From Algibacter sp. L1A34 (GTDB lineage: Bacteria > Bacteroidota > Bacteroidia > Flavobacteriales > Flavobacteriaceae): DNA of 64,000 nucleotides. The notes under the pieces are model-generated. The model was not told where the DNA came from. It did not search any database and saw nothing but the letters and a program-made list of their open reading frames with translations. Location of the stretch: contig NZ_CP047029.1 in the NCBI RefSeq assembly GCF_009796805.1, positions 3,052,001 through 3,116,000 of the forward strand, given 5' to 3'. A program made the position numbers and the translations under genes. The number at the start of each line of letters is the position of its first letter. Positions within the stretch are counted from its first letter, which is position 1. Below, piece after piece: positions 27,101 through 35,509 of this stretch.

Positions 27101-29350
27101 AGATAATTGAGATTTGTTAGCATTAATAACAAAATTACTTATAGCGCCACAATCATCACTTATTTGTACCTCGTATAGACCAGGTGTTAAGCCTGTAAAC
27201 ACAGGATCGTTACCATTATCAATAGCAGGGCTAAGTGCAACTCCATCTTTACTTATTAACTCATAATTTAAATTGACACCTAATGCATCAATTAATAAAT
27301 CATTAGTGCCATTTCCACAATCGATTACAGAAAAATCAACAAGCGTAATGTTATTATCACCAATTGTAAATTCTTGAAGCGTGTTATAGCAACGTTCTTG
27401 CTCACTAGTTCTTAAAAAAGAATAATAAATTCTAAATAATCCAGATCCGGTAACATTATTAATAAAACCACTATCAGTTATGAATTGCCCATAGTTATTT
27501 TGAGTATTAGTTAATATAACAGAGGTGTTGCTATCTTGGTATAAATATGTGTTATCTACATAATTAGTTAACTCGGCAGTAGCACTATTAATATTTGCCC
27601 AAACGCCATCTGTAGTGTTAAATTTTTGAAGAACAAAGGTTGGATTGGTTATATTAAATGTCGCAGTTAGATTAAGATTAAAGCTACCACAAAATGATGT
27701 AATCGTGGCGTCCACATCTTTAAAAAGAACTCCATTGATAGTTTTGGAGCCAGTTAAAGAATAGCCGCATGTTGTTTCTACATCAAAAGTATAATCACCT
27801 GCAGGTAAATCATAAAGATATATGAAATCTCCATAAAAATTATTAACAGTAGATGTTGCTATGTCTATTGTTAGTGGCCCTGTGTAGTTTGCAGGTGCAG
27901 AGGTAATAGTTACGCTGTTAAAGCCAGCAGCTGAAGTTGTATCAGAAGTTCCTTGCTTTGTTACATTTATTTCTAAATTACCTGTTGCACCACAACCTTC
28001 TCTGGTTCTAATACTTAATTCTCTTGGGCTGTTATCGGTTACAACGTTTATAGTTTTATTTACTTGGCGACCACAGTTGTCTTTAAATGCAAAAGTGTAA
28101 CTTCCATCAGGAAGGCTTAAGTTGTAGTGACCAAAATATAAAGTGTTAGCGTTGGGAATTGGATCAGAAATATTAGATCCAACAGGAAAAATAGAGTTAT
28201 AAAGGTTTGGATCATTATTTAGATCGAAAGCGGCTGGTGCAGATAAAACCTCAATAATCATTGGAAATGCAAAGTTTGCAAAATCGGAAAACCTCAGACG
28301 CTGTCCTCCACATTCTTGAGTTGTTCGCGGAATAACATTTAATTTTGGTGGACCAGAAAAATCAACAGTACTTAAATAAACAACGCTACCACACACATTT
28401 GTTATTTGTGTTGTCACTGAATATGATGTGTCTTGTGTTGGAAGATTATAATAGGCCCCATTTTCATTGTTGGAGGTCCAGGTATCAGTCATCACTGTAT
28501 CATTTCCATCGGCATCATCATCATAAGTTATTGTTACATCAAAAGGATAAAAGTTTTCATCAAGATCATTTGTTATACTTCCTGTGCTTAATTCTTCCAA
28601 TACATAAATAAAAAGTTTTGTTTGCGAGCAATCTTCGTCATCAATATTATTATTAAATACATAAGGGTTTGTATAAGTAGGGGCTAGGTCTATTAAATTA
28701 ATTCCTTGAACTACTATGTTGCCACAAACATCTTCAACTTCAATGGTGTAGTCTCCAAAGGCTAAATTTGTAAACGTACTTTCAGTACCAGCGTCTATTT
28801 GAGCCTGAGTAATGGTTTCAATTAATACACCAGCTTGTTTAACTCTATATTCTAAAACATTACCAGAGTTTAATAATACATTGATAGTTCCTAAACAAGC
28901 ACTTTCCTGGATGGCGTCAAAAGTAATAGGTACAATATTATTAGCGACTGTAATTACTTGTTCTATTATTGTATCAGTAGCTCCAATGGTTTCAGTTGCT
29001 CTTATAATATAGGTGCCACTATTTATAGTTGTTATATTGGTTGTAAAGTCAGCAGAACTAATTGGTCCTTCAAATACTGTTTCACTATTTATTGGTGTTG
29101 TTAAATCTGAGGTGTCATAAACTAAAAACTCAAAAGTAGCGCCTATTTCAGAACCATTGATTTCTATTTGGATGTTTCCGTCTCCCGCGCACTCTTCTCC
29201 TTTAGCAGTAAGATTCATGGTGTAACCAGAAATTTCAGAGTTATTTAGTGAATGTATATTATCTGTGTTTAATGCGAACACATTAGATATATCGCCATTG
29301 AATATTGTTAAAAACACTAAAAAAAGCAGTAGTAGGTATTTGTTTTTCAT
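24107..29350 (-). CDS. Giant T9SS type B cargo protein with HYR-like repeats
   Basis: 1747 aa with a signal peptide (MKNKYLLLLFLVFLTIFNG...FA). Residues ~40-900 are SprB-like beta-rich repeats with Cys pairs (L.AG.YTF.VE..CG). Residues ~1060-1400 hold HYR-like modules (SVAPTF, DNESPTINC, DNCTVASL...GDTTITWTAIDGVGNTSTCEQIVTI, DNESPTFTAP). A PKD/Ig-like region follows. The final ~85 residues (YFTPNSDGYNDTWNI...YVYDRYGRLLKQLKPTGRGWDGTYNG...HFTLKR) form the CHU_C type B sorting domain. It is predicted to be a surface-exposed or secreted adhesin exported by T9SS. Unlike the gene at position 1 it has no PorP/SprF partner next to it in the window. No frameshift or internal stop. Confidence 0.9.
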   Translation of the reverse strand: MKNKYLLLLFLVFLTIFNGDISNVFALNTDNIHSLNNSEISGYTMNLTAKGEECAGDGNIQIEINGSEIGATFEFLVYDTSDLTTPINSETVFEGPISSADFTTNITTINSGTYIIRATETIGATDTIIEQVITVANNIVPITFDAIQESACLGTINVLLNSGNVLEYRVKQAGVLIETITQAQIDAGTESTFTNLAFGDYTIEVEDVCGNIVVQGINLIDLAPTYTNPYVFNNNIDDEDCSQTKLFIYVLEELSTGSITNDLDENFYPFDVTITYDDDADGNDTVMTDTWTSNNENGAYYNLPTQDTSYSVTTQITNVCGSVVYLSTVDFSGPPKLNVIPRTTQECGGQRLRFSDFANFAFPMIIEVLSAPAAFDLNNDPNLYNSIFPVGSNISDPIPNANTLYFGHYNLSLPDGSYTFAFKDNCGRQVNKTINVVTDNSPRELSIRTREGCGATGNLEINVTKQGTSDTTSAAGFNSVTITSAPANYTGPLTIDIATSTVNNFYGDFIYLYDLPAGDYTFDVETTCGYSLTGSKTINGVLFKDVDATITSFCGSFNLNLTATFNITNPTFVLQKFNTTDGVWANINSATAELTNYVDNTYLYQDSNTSVILTNTQNNYGQFITDSGFINNVTGSGLFRIYYSFLRTSEQERCYNTLQEFTIGDNNITLVDFSVIDCGNGTNDLLIDALGVNLNYELISKDGVALSPAIDNGNDPVFTGLTPGLYEVQISDDCGAISNFVINANKSQLSVIKPYNLCVGENGFLTTNALSIIDVTWTKDGDPSFSATGNTLNFTPYSATDTGTYNAILSYSANPSSCANQTLSYTVTSAPPIAGNGQTVDIAFIDTTLENLFDYINGPYDNFGIWTETTATPSGTLNDNLWDATGLEAGTYTFDYVVDTGCNGIDSTTVTINILESDLTAIDNSVLDICPSTIYNNLLNVLDNDTYGQQPLVQTDFLVTTETADPENVITIDAMGNIDVNNTSLPGQTYTLEYKITETTNTDNFDTAFLTVTIKSISESVAPTFSTAPTQVQCYDDIPSSTILSQTEFETLGNADGLINNNNCGLIEITAANSLDTGNCNQTVTRTYTVIEYLDNNNDNIYNTGDTLFYETISTENYLVNDTVAPSLTGTIAETTIAKCSVSDADTAVTTVPELELMGLTITDSCSNDNDLIVTSDDTVTGTNPIVITRTYTIKDRCDNATSTIQIINIEDNESPTINCAIDITIDTDTGLCTASNVNLGNITAVDNCTVASLTNNAPTVFPTGDTTITWTAIDGVGNTSTCEQIVTIEDNESPTFTAPDDIEIFSDINSNYDININITGDVLDEIDNCSTEIQATFIDTIVDGECPGSKIITRTWSLEDTNGNSAIDQIQTITVLNDTILANQNLETYSVCDNTPETDNNTKNNTTVFDLSIQDNNVLNGLDNIIYSVSYYPTFEDAEQKSNTLPNLYENTINPQTIYARVDNNSPGSTCYAITELGLMVESLPYIQLEESYLICVDTNGIAIDDSTVINIPLNKPEYSFSWYYNGIIIPNETEPSLTPNQSGEYNLIVTDMVSPFVCSNNYTIIVEASAPPQLSYELTPAFANLHDVTVTATASEISTITTNHTFSLNDGSPQLGTINSDGTSSYTFTNIKPGYNVVTANNIDGCGENSIEILVIDYPLYFTPNSDGYNDTWNIYSIDTQPDALIYVYDRYGRLLKQLKPTGRGWDGTYNGNLMPTNDYWFNVEYREPKTNEKKTMRAHFTLKR

Positions 29351-29474
29351 TACATGTTATTTTTAATAAGGTTATATTGCTATAAAGGCACAAGACTAAT
29401 TATGGGGTGTTTAATAAAGTGCTTTTATAGAGGATTTACTTGTGAAAAAGTTAGTATTCTTATGGTATCTTTCA

Positions 29475-31175
29475 TTAAAACCCAACCGCGGTATCATCTC
29501 CACGATAATCTGCGCCTCCTTCCAACGTTTTATCATCTAAAACAAGAATTCCATCTACTTTTCCTATTACAGGAGAATCTTTTTCATTAATGGAATACCC
29601 TAATTTTTCAAGGTTTGCAATTATAGTTTTATCGAAAGAATTCGGTTCCATGCTAATTTCATCTGGCAACCATTGGTGGTGAAAACGTGGCGCGTTTACT
29701 GCTTCTTGCATGGTCATATTGAATTCGTGAACATTTAAAATAGTTTGTAAAACCGATGTGATTATGGTAGCACCTCCTGGTGTACCAACAGACATAAATA
29801 ACTCCCCGTTTTTCTCAACAATTGTTGGTGTCATAGAACTTAACATACGTTTTTGGGGTACAATGCTATTTGCTTCGGCTCCGATAAGTCCGAACATATT
29901 AGGTTCTCCTGGTTTGCTACTAAAATCGTCCATTTCGTTGTTTAAGAAAAACCCTAGTTCCGAACAATACAGTTTAGAACCATAAGCACCATTTAATGTT
30001 GTGGTTGCAGAAATGGCGTTTCCGAATTGATCTATAATAGAGTAGTGCGTGGTTTCATCACTTTCAATAATAGCAATATTTCCATGAGAAACATCTTTGG
30101 AAGACGTTGCTTTTTCAAACGAAAAATCATTCATTCTTCCTCCCAAATAAGCTTCATTAATTAATGTTTTAACTGGGATCTTAACAAAATCAGGATCACC
30201 TAAATAAAAACTTCTATCGGCATAAGCGCGACGTTCAGCTTCTGTAATTACTTGAATGGTTTTTTCAGAATTATGACCGTATTCTTCAAGATGAAAAGGT
30301 TCTATCATTTTCATTATTTGTGCTAAGCAAACGCCTCCACTCGATGGTGGTGACATTGAAATAATTTTTAAATCATCATAAGAAAAACTAATAGGTGTAC
30401 GCCATTTAGCTTCATAGTTTGCTAAATCTTCTTCAGTAATTATACCTCCATTATCTTGAATAAATTTCGCTAATGCTTGAGCCGTTTCGCCTTTATAAAA
30501 CCCATCTTTTCCATGTTCTAAAATACGTTCTAGAGTTTCAGCTAAATTCGGGTATTTAATGGTGTCGTTTGCCTTCCAAGCTTTATCAAAAAGAATAGAA
30601 TCTTTATTTGCTTTTTTAAATAATGGCTGGTAATGTTCAATACGTTTTTCTTGCTTTTCGGTAACCAAAACACCTTTCTTTGCTAATGCAATTACAGGGT
30701 TTAAAATATCTTCAATAGGTAAAGAACCTAATTTTTTATGAACTTCAAACACTCCGGCTACTGTTCCTGGTACTCCAACTGCCAAGGCGCCTAGTGTGCT
30801 TTTATCCGGAATCACATTTCCTCCTTCATCTAAATACATGTTTTTTGTAGCTGCCATGGGGGCTTTCTCCCGATAATCAATAGCTCCTGTTTCTCCGTTT
30901 GCCTTTCTGTACACCATAAAACCACCACCACCAAGATTACCGGCATATGGATACGCAACGGCTAAAGCAAGTTCCGTAGCAGCCATAGCATCAAAGGCGT
31001 TTCCTCCTTTTTTAAGAATATCATTTCCTATTTTAGAAGCTTCAACTCGGGCCGAAACTACCATAGCTTTTTGAGTAATTAAACCAGTTTGCTTTTCTGC
31101 TTTAGGAGTTTCAACTGTTTTTTTACAGGAAACAAAAAATAAAAGGAGAAGTGCTGTATATATTAAATTTTTCAT
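29475..31175 (-). CDS. ggt: Gamma-glutamyltransferase / glutathione hydrolase (lipoprotein)
   Basis: 566 aa with a lipoprotein signal (LLLLFFVSC). The large-subunit part (~30-374) has NAFDAMAATELALAVAYPYAGNLGGGGFMVYR; the autoprocessing nucleophile is Thr375 in ETTHYSIIDQFGNA. The small-subunit part has FFLNNEMDDFSSKPGEPN, SSMTPTIVEKNGELFMSVGTPGGATIITSVLQTILN and a GADYRGDDTAVGF C terminus. It hydrolyses or transfers gamma-glutamyl groups of glutathione and related peptides in the periplasm. Its start codon overlaps the stop of the ACP phosphodiesterase-like gene by four bases, so the two are translationally coupled. Confidence 0.93.
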   Translation of the reverse strand: MKNLIYTALLLLFFVSCKKTVETPKAEKQTGLITQKAMVVSARVEASKIGNDILKKGGNAFDAMAATELALAVAYPYAGNLGGGGFMVYRKANGETGAIDYREKAPMAATKNMYLDEGGNVIPDKSTLGALAVGVPGTVAGVFEVHKKLGSLPIEDILNPVIALAKKGVLVTEKQEKRIEHYQPLFKKANKDSILFDKAWKANDTIKYPNLAETLERILEHGKDGFYKGETAQALAKFIQDNGGIITEEDLANYEAKWRTPISFSYDDLKIISMSPPSSGGVCLAQIMKMIEPFHLEEYGHNSEKTIQVITEAERRAYADRSFYLGDPDFVKIPVKTLINEAYLGGRMNDFSFEKATSSKDVSHGNIAIIESDETTHYSIIDQFGNAISATTTLNGAYGSKLYCSELGFFLNNEMDDFSSKPGEPNMFGLIGAEANSIVPQKRMLSSMTPTIVEKNGELFMSVGTPGGATIITSVLQTILNVHEFNMTMQEAVNAPRFHHQWLPDEISMEPNSFDKTIIANLEKLGYSINEKDSPVIGKVDGILVLDDKTLEGGADYRGDDTAVGF

Positions 31176-31771
31176 AAAATGGTTTCGTTAAGTTCGTTTA
31201 ATTTTTCTTTTGAAAAAGCAATGAGTTCATCAAAAAAGGAAGAAAATTCAGTTTCAAATTCTTTGTAAAAAACTTCAAGTTCATGCACGGCTTTATCCAT
31301 TCCCGATCTGTTTTTTGTGCGCCGGTTCATTCCATCCAAAACTTTTGAAATTCCTTCGATAGACGCATAGCTTAACAACCAGTTATCACTCATCATGTAA
31401 GGCATCATTTTCTGGATTCTCGCGGGAAGTACATTGTAATGTTCTTCTAAAGAATCATAAAAAGTATCTACATATCCACCTAAAGGAGTATCGGAATATT
31501 TACTCCAATTTTTAGCTAAAAAATGGTCGTAAAGTATATCAACAATCACTCCCGAATAATGTCCGTAATTTTCATGAAGTCGCTTTGTACTTAGCCTAAC
31601 CGTTTTGTGAGCATCTGTATAAGTATCAATATTTCGGTGTAACAAAATACCGATTTGGATGTCTTTTGGGAATTTTTTATAATCTTTTCCTTTAATACCA
31701 TCGGCAATAAAATTTCCGACGGTTACTAAGTCGTTATCCCCTGAAAGATAAATATGTGCTAAATAGTTCAT
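31172..31771 (-). CDS. Acyl carrier protein phosphodiesterase-like (AcpH/DUF479)
   Basis: 199 aa starting MNYLAHIYLSGDNDLVTVGNFIADGIKGKD, the characteristic opening of the AcpH/DUF479 family, with GILLHRNIDTYTDAH and VDILYDHFLAKNW, which carry the His/Asp residues of an HD-like metal site. AcpH removes phosphopantetheine from holo-ACP in E. coli. Bacteroidota homologues carry the same annotation but are mostly untested. First gene of a two-gene operon with ggt, divergent from glmM. Confidence 0.85.
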   Translation of the reverse strand: MNYLAHIYLSGDNDLVTVGNFIADGIKGKDYKKFPKDIQIGILLHRNIDTYTDAHKTVRLSTKRLHENYGHYSGVIVDILYDHFLAKNWSKYSDTPLGGYVDTFYDSLEEHYNVLPARIQKMMPYMMSDNWLLSYASIEGISKVLDGMNRRTKNRSGMDKAVHELEVFYKEFETEFSSFFDELIAFSKEKLNELNETIL

Positions 31772-31804
31772 TGGGGAAATTTACGAATTACGAATTTGAA
31801 ATAC

Positions 31805-31812
31805 TATATTTG
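31805..31812 (+). promoter_or_regulatory. Promoter -7 box for glmM
   Basis: TATATTTG is a perfect TAnnTTTG, ending 22 nt before the ATG at 31835. The upstream in-frame ATG at 31796 precedes it and is therefore not the start. Confidence 0.65.
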
Positions 31813-31834
31813 TCCTTTAAAATTAAACAAAACT

Positions 31835-33223
31835 ATGACACTAATAAAATCAATTTCTGGAATCCGAGGGACCATTGGCGGACAAGTAGGTGATAATTTA
31901 ACACCTATAGATGCTGTTAAATTTGCATCGGCTTATGGCGTTTGGCTCAAGGAAAACCGTGTAAAAGAAAATTATAAAGTAGTTGTTGGTCGTGATGCTC
32001 GTATTTCGGGTAAAATGATGCAAAACCTAGTAATGAATACACTTATTGGTTTGGGGATAGATGTAGTAGATTTAGGTCTTTCTACAACACCAACCGTTGA
32101 AGTAGCAGTAACTTTAGAGCATGCCGATGGTGGTATTATTTTGACAGCAAGCCATAACCCAAAACAATGGAATGCCTTAAAATTATTGAATGAAAAAGGT
32201 GAGTTTTTAGACGCTATTGAAGGTGCGAAAATATTGAATATAGCAGAAAGTGATACGATGAACTTTGCTGAGGTTGATGATTTAGGGAAAATTACAAAAA
32301 ATAAGGCTTATATCGATTTACATATTATTGAAGTGCTAGATTTAGATTTAGTTACAGTAAAAGCAATTGAAGAAGAAAAATTTAAAGTTGTTGTAGATGG
32401 TGTTAATTCTACTGGAGGTATTGCTATTCCTTTGCTTTTAGAGCGTTTGGGAGTTGAGGTTGTAAAACTTTATTGTGAGCCAAATGGTGAATTTCCACAT
32501 AATCCAGAACCATTAAAAGAACATTTAACGGATTTATCTGAAGAGGTTAAAAAACACAATGCCGATTTTGGAATTGTAGTAGATCCAGATGTAGATCGTT
32601 TAGCCTTTATGGACGAAAACGGTGATATGTTTGGTGAAGAGTATACGCTTGTAGCTTGTGCCGATTATGTGCTAAGTAAAACACCAGGGAATACCGTGAG
32701 TAACATGAGTTCTACTCGAGCATTACGCGATGTTACCGAAAAATATGGTGGTACTTACGAAGCGAGTGCAGTAGGTGAAGTGAATGTTGTTAATTTGATG
32801 AAAAAGAATAACGTCGTTATTGGTGGTGAAGGTAACGGTGGTATTATTTACCCAAAATCGCATTACGGTCGTGATGCACTTATTGGTGTGGCGTTATTTT
32901 TAAGCTTATTAGCCGAAAGGCGAGTACCTGTAAGTGCTCTAAGAGCAACATATCCAGACTACTTTATGAGTAAAAAGAAAATTCAATTAACACCGGGTTT
33001 AGATGTTGATGGCATTTTAAAAGAAATTGAAACACGTTACCAAAACGAACAGTTAACCACAATAGATGGTGTTAAAATTGATTTTTCTGAAAGTTGGGCA
33101 CATTTACGTAAAAGTAATACAGAACCTATAATTAGAATTTATACAGAAGCAAAATCTCAAATTGAAGCTGATACTTTAGCCGATAAATTTATTGAAGAAA
33201 TAGGTGCTATTGCTAAATTGTAA
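31835..33223 (+). CDS. glmM: Phosphoglucosamine mutase
   Basis: 462 aa from the ATG at 31835, chosen because the promoter's -7 box lies at 31805-31812. The N terminus SISGIRGTIG is typical. The active-site loop is TASHNPKQWNALK with the phosphoserine Ser106, the Mg site is DPDVDR, the sugar-binding loop is GEGNGG, and the C-terminal phosphate loop is RKSNTEPIIRIYTEA. It interconverts glucosamine-6-phosphate and glucosamine-1-phosphate for UDP-GlcNAc synthesis (peptidoglycan and LPS). Bacteroidota mutases of this type are annotated GlmM, but phosphomannomutase activity cannot be excluded by sequence alone. Confidence 0.9.
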   Translation: MTLIKSISGIRGTIGGQVGDNLTPIDAVKFASAYGVWLKENRVKENYKVVVGRDARISGKMMQNLVMNTLIGLGIDVVDLGLSTTPTVEVAVTLEHADGGIILTASHNPKQWNALKLLNEKGEFLDAIEGAKILNIAESDTMNFAEVDDLGKITKNKAYIDLHIIEVLDLDLVTVKAIEEEKFKVVVDGVNSTGGIAIPLLLERLGVEVVKLYCEPNGEFPHNPEPLKEHLTDLSEEVKKHNADFGIVVDPDVDRLAFMDENGDMFGEEYTLVACADYVLSKTPGNTVSNMSSTRALRDVTEKYGGTYEASAVGEVNVVNLMKKNNVVIGGEGNGGIIYPKSHYGRDALIGVALFLSLLAERRVPVSALRATYPDYFMSKKKIQLTPGLDVDGILKEIETRYQNEQLTTIDGVKIDFSESWAHLRKSNTEPIIRIYTEAKSQIEADTLADKFIEEIGAIAKL

Positions 33224-33244
33224 ACTTTTTACTAAATTGCTTGT

Positions 33245-33649
33245 ATGACAAAAAGTTTAAGCATTATTTTATTAGTACTTAGTTTTAATTTTTTAAGCGC
33301 TCAAAAACCATACAAATTCCCTTTAAATGAAGCTTTATCGGGGAAATGTTTTCTGAAGTGTTTCGAGTATGATAAAATATTTGAATGGAAAATAGTAGAC
33401 TGTGATAAGTTTGGTGGAAAATTAATAGCTAATGCTGATTGCGATAATAGTGGTAAGAAAGAACTAATTATAGAAAAAGAACGTGCTAAGCTTAAATTAA
33501 TTTCCTATCAGGAAAAACTAAAAGGTCTGGGTTATAAATTGGAAGTTTCTGGTATTATTGATGACGCTACATTAAGAGCACATGATAAATTTTTAAGGAA
33601 AAAATTCCGAGAAGAAAAACGAAAGAAAAGCACAAAAAAAACGAGTTAG
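33245..33649 (+). CDS. Small secreted protein with peptidoglycan-binding-like C terminus
   Basis: 134 aa with a signal peptide (MTKSLSIILLVLSFNFLSAQ). A Cys-containing N-terminal half (GKCFLKCFEYDKIFEWKIVDCDKF) is followed by YQEKLKGLGYKLEVSGIIDDATLRAHDKFLRKK, which looks like a PG_binding_1 repeat, then a Lys-rich tail. It starts 21 nt after glmM and is probably in its operon. The last codons and the stop lie inside the terminator stem, so the C terminus is partly dictated by the hairpin. Specific function unknown. Confidence 0.7.
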   Translation: MTKSLSIILLVLSFNFLSAQKPYKFPLNEALSGKCFLKCFEYDKIFEWKIVDCDKFGGKLIANADCDNSGKKELIIEKERAKLKLISYQEKLKGLGYKLEVSGIIDDATLRAHDKFLRKKFREEKRKKSTKKTS

Positions 33650-33669
33650 ATATCTAACTCGTTTTTTTT
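33634..33669 (+). terminator. Terminator overlapping the end of the small secreted protein gene
   Basis: Near-perfect palindrome (A8 CGAGTTAGA / TCTAACTCG T8) centred at 33650/33651. The TAG stop (33647-33649) lies within the left arm. The A and T tracts allow bidirectional use with the convergent gene. Confidence 0.85.
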
Positions 33670-33750
33670 GTATTTAATAAATAAGAAGGTTTTTTAAAAT
33701 TTTATGTATTCTTTGCGAGAAGTATCGAAAAAAAAATAGTAGATTTTTCT

Positions 33751-34641
33751 TTACAAAAACTCTTTAGGAACTTTGTCCTTGTGTTTCCAACGTTTATGTG
33801 TCCATAAATAATATTCGGGTGCTTCGTAAATTTGTTCTTCAACACGTTTTAATGCAGCATCAATAATAACAAAATCTTTTAAATCTTTGGTGTTTTTTAT
33901 AATATCCATAAACGTCGCTTCATAATAGCCACGTTTTACTTTTTTTACTTTTAGAAATAGGGTTGCCATATCTAAACGTTTAGCAAGTACTTCGGCTCCA
34001 ACATGTACAGGAGCTTTTACACCCATAAAGTTTTGCCAATGTATAGCTTTGTTTGCTTTTGGAGACTGGTCGAAAACAAAGCCATTAAGTGTTAATTCTT
34101 TATTTAACTTCGCTCTTAAAAGTGTTGGTACAGTTTCTTTTGTAGTTATTAAATGGCTGTTATATTTGGCACGAATTCGTTTTACTAAAGCATCAAAGTA
34201 TTTATTGCTTAGTTGCTTGTAAACAGCGTATCCTTTATGGTTTACATGGGCTTGCAAAATAAAAATCCATTCCCAACTGGCATAATGCCCCATAAGAAGT
34301 ATTATGCTTTTATTTTCTTTTTCAAGTTTATATATTTCTTCCAAATTAGTGAAAACATAGCGTTTTTTAATTTCAGCTTCCGAAATGGTAATAGATTTAA
34401 TAGCTTCTAAAATCATATCACATAAATGATGATAGAATTTTTTTTGAATTACAGCAAGTTCGCGGTCTGATTTATCCGGAAAAGCGAGTCTTAAGTTGCT
34501 GGCAACTACTTTTTTACGATAGCCTATAATATAGTAGATTAGTACGTATACGCCATCGGAAACGACATAGAGTAATTTAAAAGGCAATATAGAAATTAAC
34601 CATAAAAATGGATAAAGAATAATATAGGCTAATAATTGCAT
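33751..34641 (-). CDS. LpxL/HtrB-like lysophospholipid/lipid A acyltransferase
   Basis: 296 aa with an N-terminal hydrophobic anchor (LAYIILYPFLWLISILPFKLLYVV) and the LpxL/HtrB/MsbB family pattern: RKKVVASNLRLAFP near residue 45, and the catalytic H-x4-E motif in LMGHYASWEW. Members transfer an acyl chain from acyl-ACP to lipid A or another lysophospholipid at the inner membrane. Whether the substrate is lipid A or, as for some Bacteroidota homologues, an aminolipid cannot be read here. Its promoter TATATTTG lies at 34660-34667. Confidence 0.85.
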   Translation of the reverse strand: MQLLAYIILYPFLWLISILPFKLLYVVSDGVYVLIYYIIGYRKKVVASNLRLAFPDKSDRELAVIQKKFYHHLCDMILEAIKSITISEAEIKKRYVFTNLEEIYKLEKENKSIILLMGHYASWEWIFILQAHVNHKGYAVYKQLSNKYFDALVKRIRAKYNSHLITTKETVPTLLRAKLNKELTLNGFVFDQSPKANKAIHWQNFMGVKAPVHVGAEVLAKRLDMATLFLKVKKVKRGYYEATFMDIIKNTKDLKDFVIIDAALKRVEEQIYEAPEYYLWTHKRWKHKDKVPKEFL

Positions 34642-34659
34642 GAAATAATTTTAGATTTG

Positions 34660-34667
34660 CAAATATA
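34660..34667 (-). promoter_or_regulatory. Promoter -7 box for the acyltransferase gene
   Basis: On the minus strand this reads TATATTTG, a perfect TAnnTTTG, 18 nt before the ATG at 34641. Confidence 0.6.
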
Positions 34668-34697
34668 TGTTAATTCAATTTTAAATAATTAGACCGC

Positions 34698-35348
34698 ATG
34701 GGGAAATTAGATTTAATAACTATTGTTATTATAGCAGCAAACGTGATTATATCTTACAAAGGTTTTAATGATTACGCCTTTTTTGAAAAATATAAATTTA
34801 ATGTTGGAGGTATACAGCGTGGCGAGAAAATTAGGTTTTTTAGTGCAGGCTTTTTGCATGTAGATATGCAACACTTGCTGTTTAATATGGTATCGTTTTA
34901 TTTTTTTGCAGGAAGTGTTGTCGGTTCTTTAGGTGTCGTAGGGTTTTTAGCGGTTTACATAGGTAGCCTTCTGGTTGGGAATTTATTGTCTCTTTATTTT
35001 CATAAAAATGAATATCATTATAGTGCTGTTGGTGCCAGTGGAGCAGTAAGTGGTATTATCTATTCAGCCATATTGTTTAGACCAGATATGAGCTTGTATC
35101 TGTTTTTTATACCAATTCCAATTCCAGCTTATCTTTTTGGTATTGGTTATTTATTGTATTCTATTTATGGTATGAAAAATAGAGTTGGTAATATTGGACA
35201 CGATGCCCATTTTGGAGGAGCTATAGGTGGTTATGTAATAACTTTATTATTGGTACCAACGCTGTTTCAAACAAATCCGTTAATGATTGGTTTATTGGCT
35301 TTTCCTATTGTTTTATTATTTGTTATGAAAAAAACAGGAAAAATCTAA
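34698..35348 (+). CDS. Rhomboid family intramembrane serine protease
   Basis: 216 aa with six predicted membrane spans, the minimal bacterial rhomboid core. The catalytic Ser114 lies in GASGAVSG and the catalytic His171 in AHFGGAIGG; HxxxN-type residues (HVDMQHLLFNM) in TM2 complete the signature. It cleaves substrates within or near the membrane; the target is unknown. It is divergent from the acyltransferase gene (56 nt apart) and upstream of lon, with which it may share membrane or protein quality control. Confidence 0.9.
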   Translation: MGKLDLITIVIIAANVIISYKGFNDYAFFEKYKFNVGGIQRGEKIRFFSAGFLHVDMQHLLFNMVSFYFFAGSVVGSLGVVGFLAVYIGSLLVGNLLSLYFHKNEYHYSAVGASGAVSGIIYSAILFRPDMSLYLFFIPIPIPAYLFGIGYLLYSIYGMKNRVGNIGHDAHFGGAIGGYVITLLLVPTLFQTNPLMIGLLAFPIVLLFVMKKTGKI

Positions 35349-35509
35349 TAATTGTTAAAACCATTATTGGCATAGCTATTGAATTTATAGCAGTATTGAG
35401 TATAATGAATTAGTTTTAATTAATTGATTTTTAGTTACTTAATATTTTATGTAAATTGTTAACCTTAAAGTCCAATGTGTTTTAATGACAGATTGACCCA
35501 AAAATATAT

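Noticed and set aside
25425-29012. Several antisense ORFs (60-120 aa) inside the 1747-aa cargo gene
   Set aside because: They follow the codon pattern of the opposite strand in a repetitive, low-stop Thr/Ser/Asn-rich gene and have no promoter, signal peptide or family resemblance.
24107-31175. Operon between the 1747-aa cargo gene and ggt
   Set aside because: 124 nt separate them and no coupling signal is present; being on the same strand is not enough to call them functionally linked.
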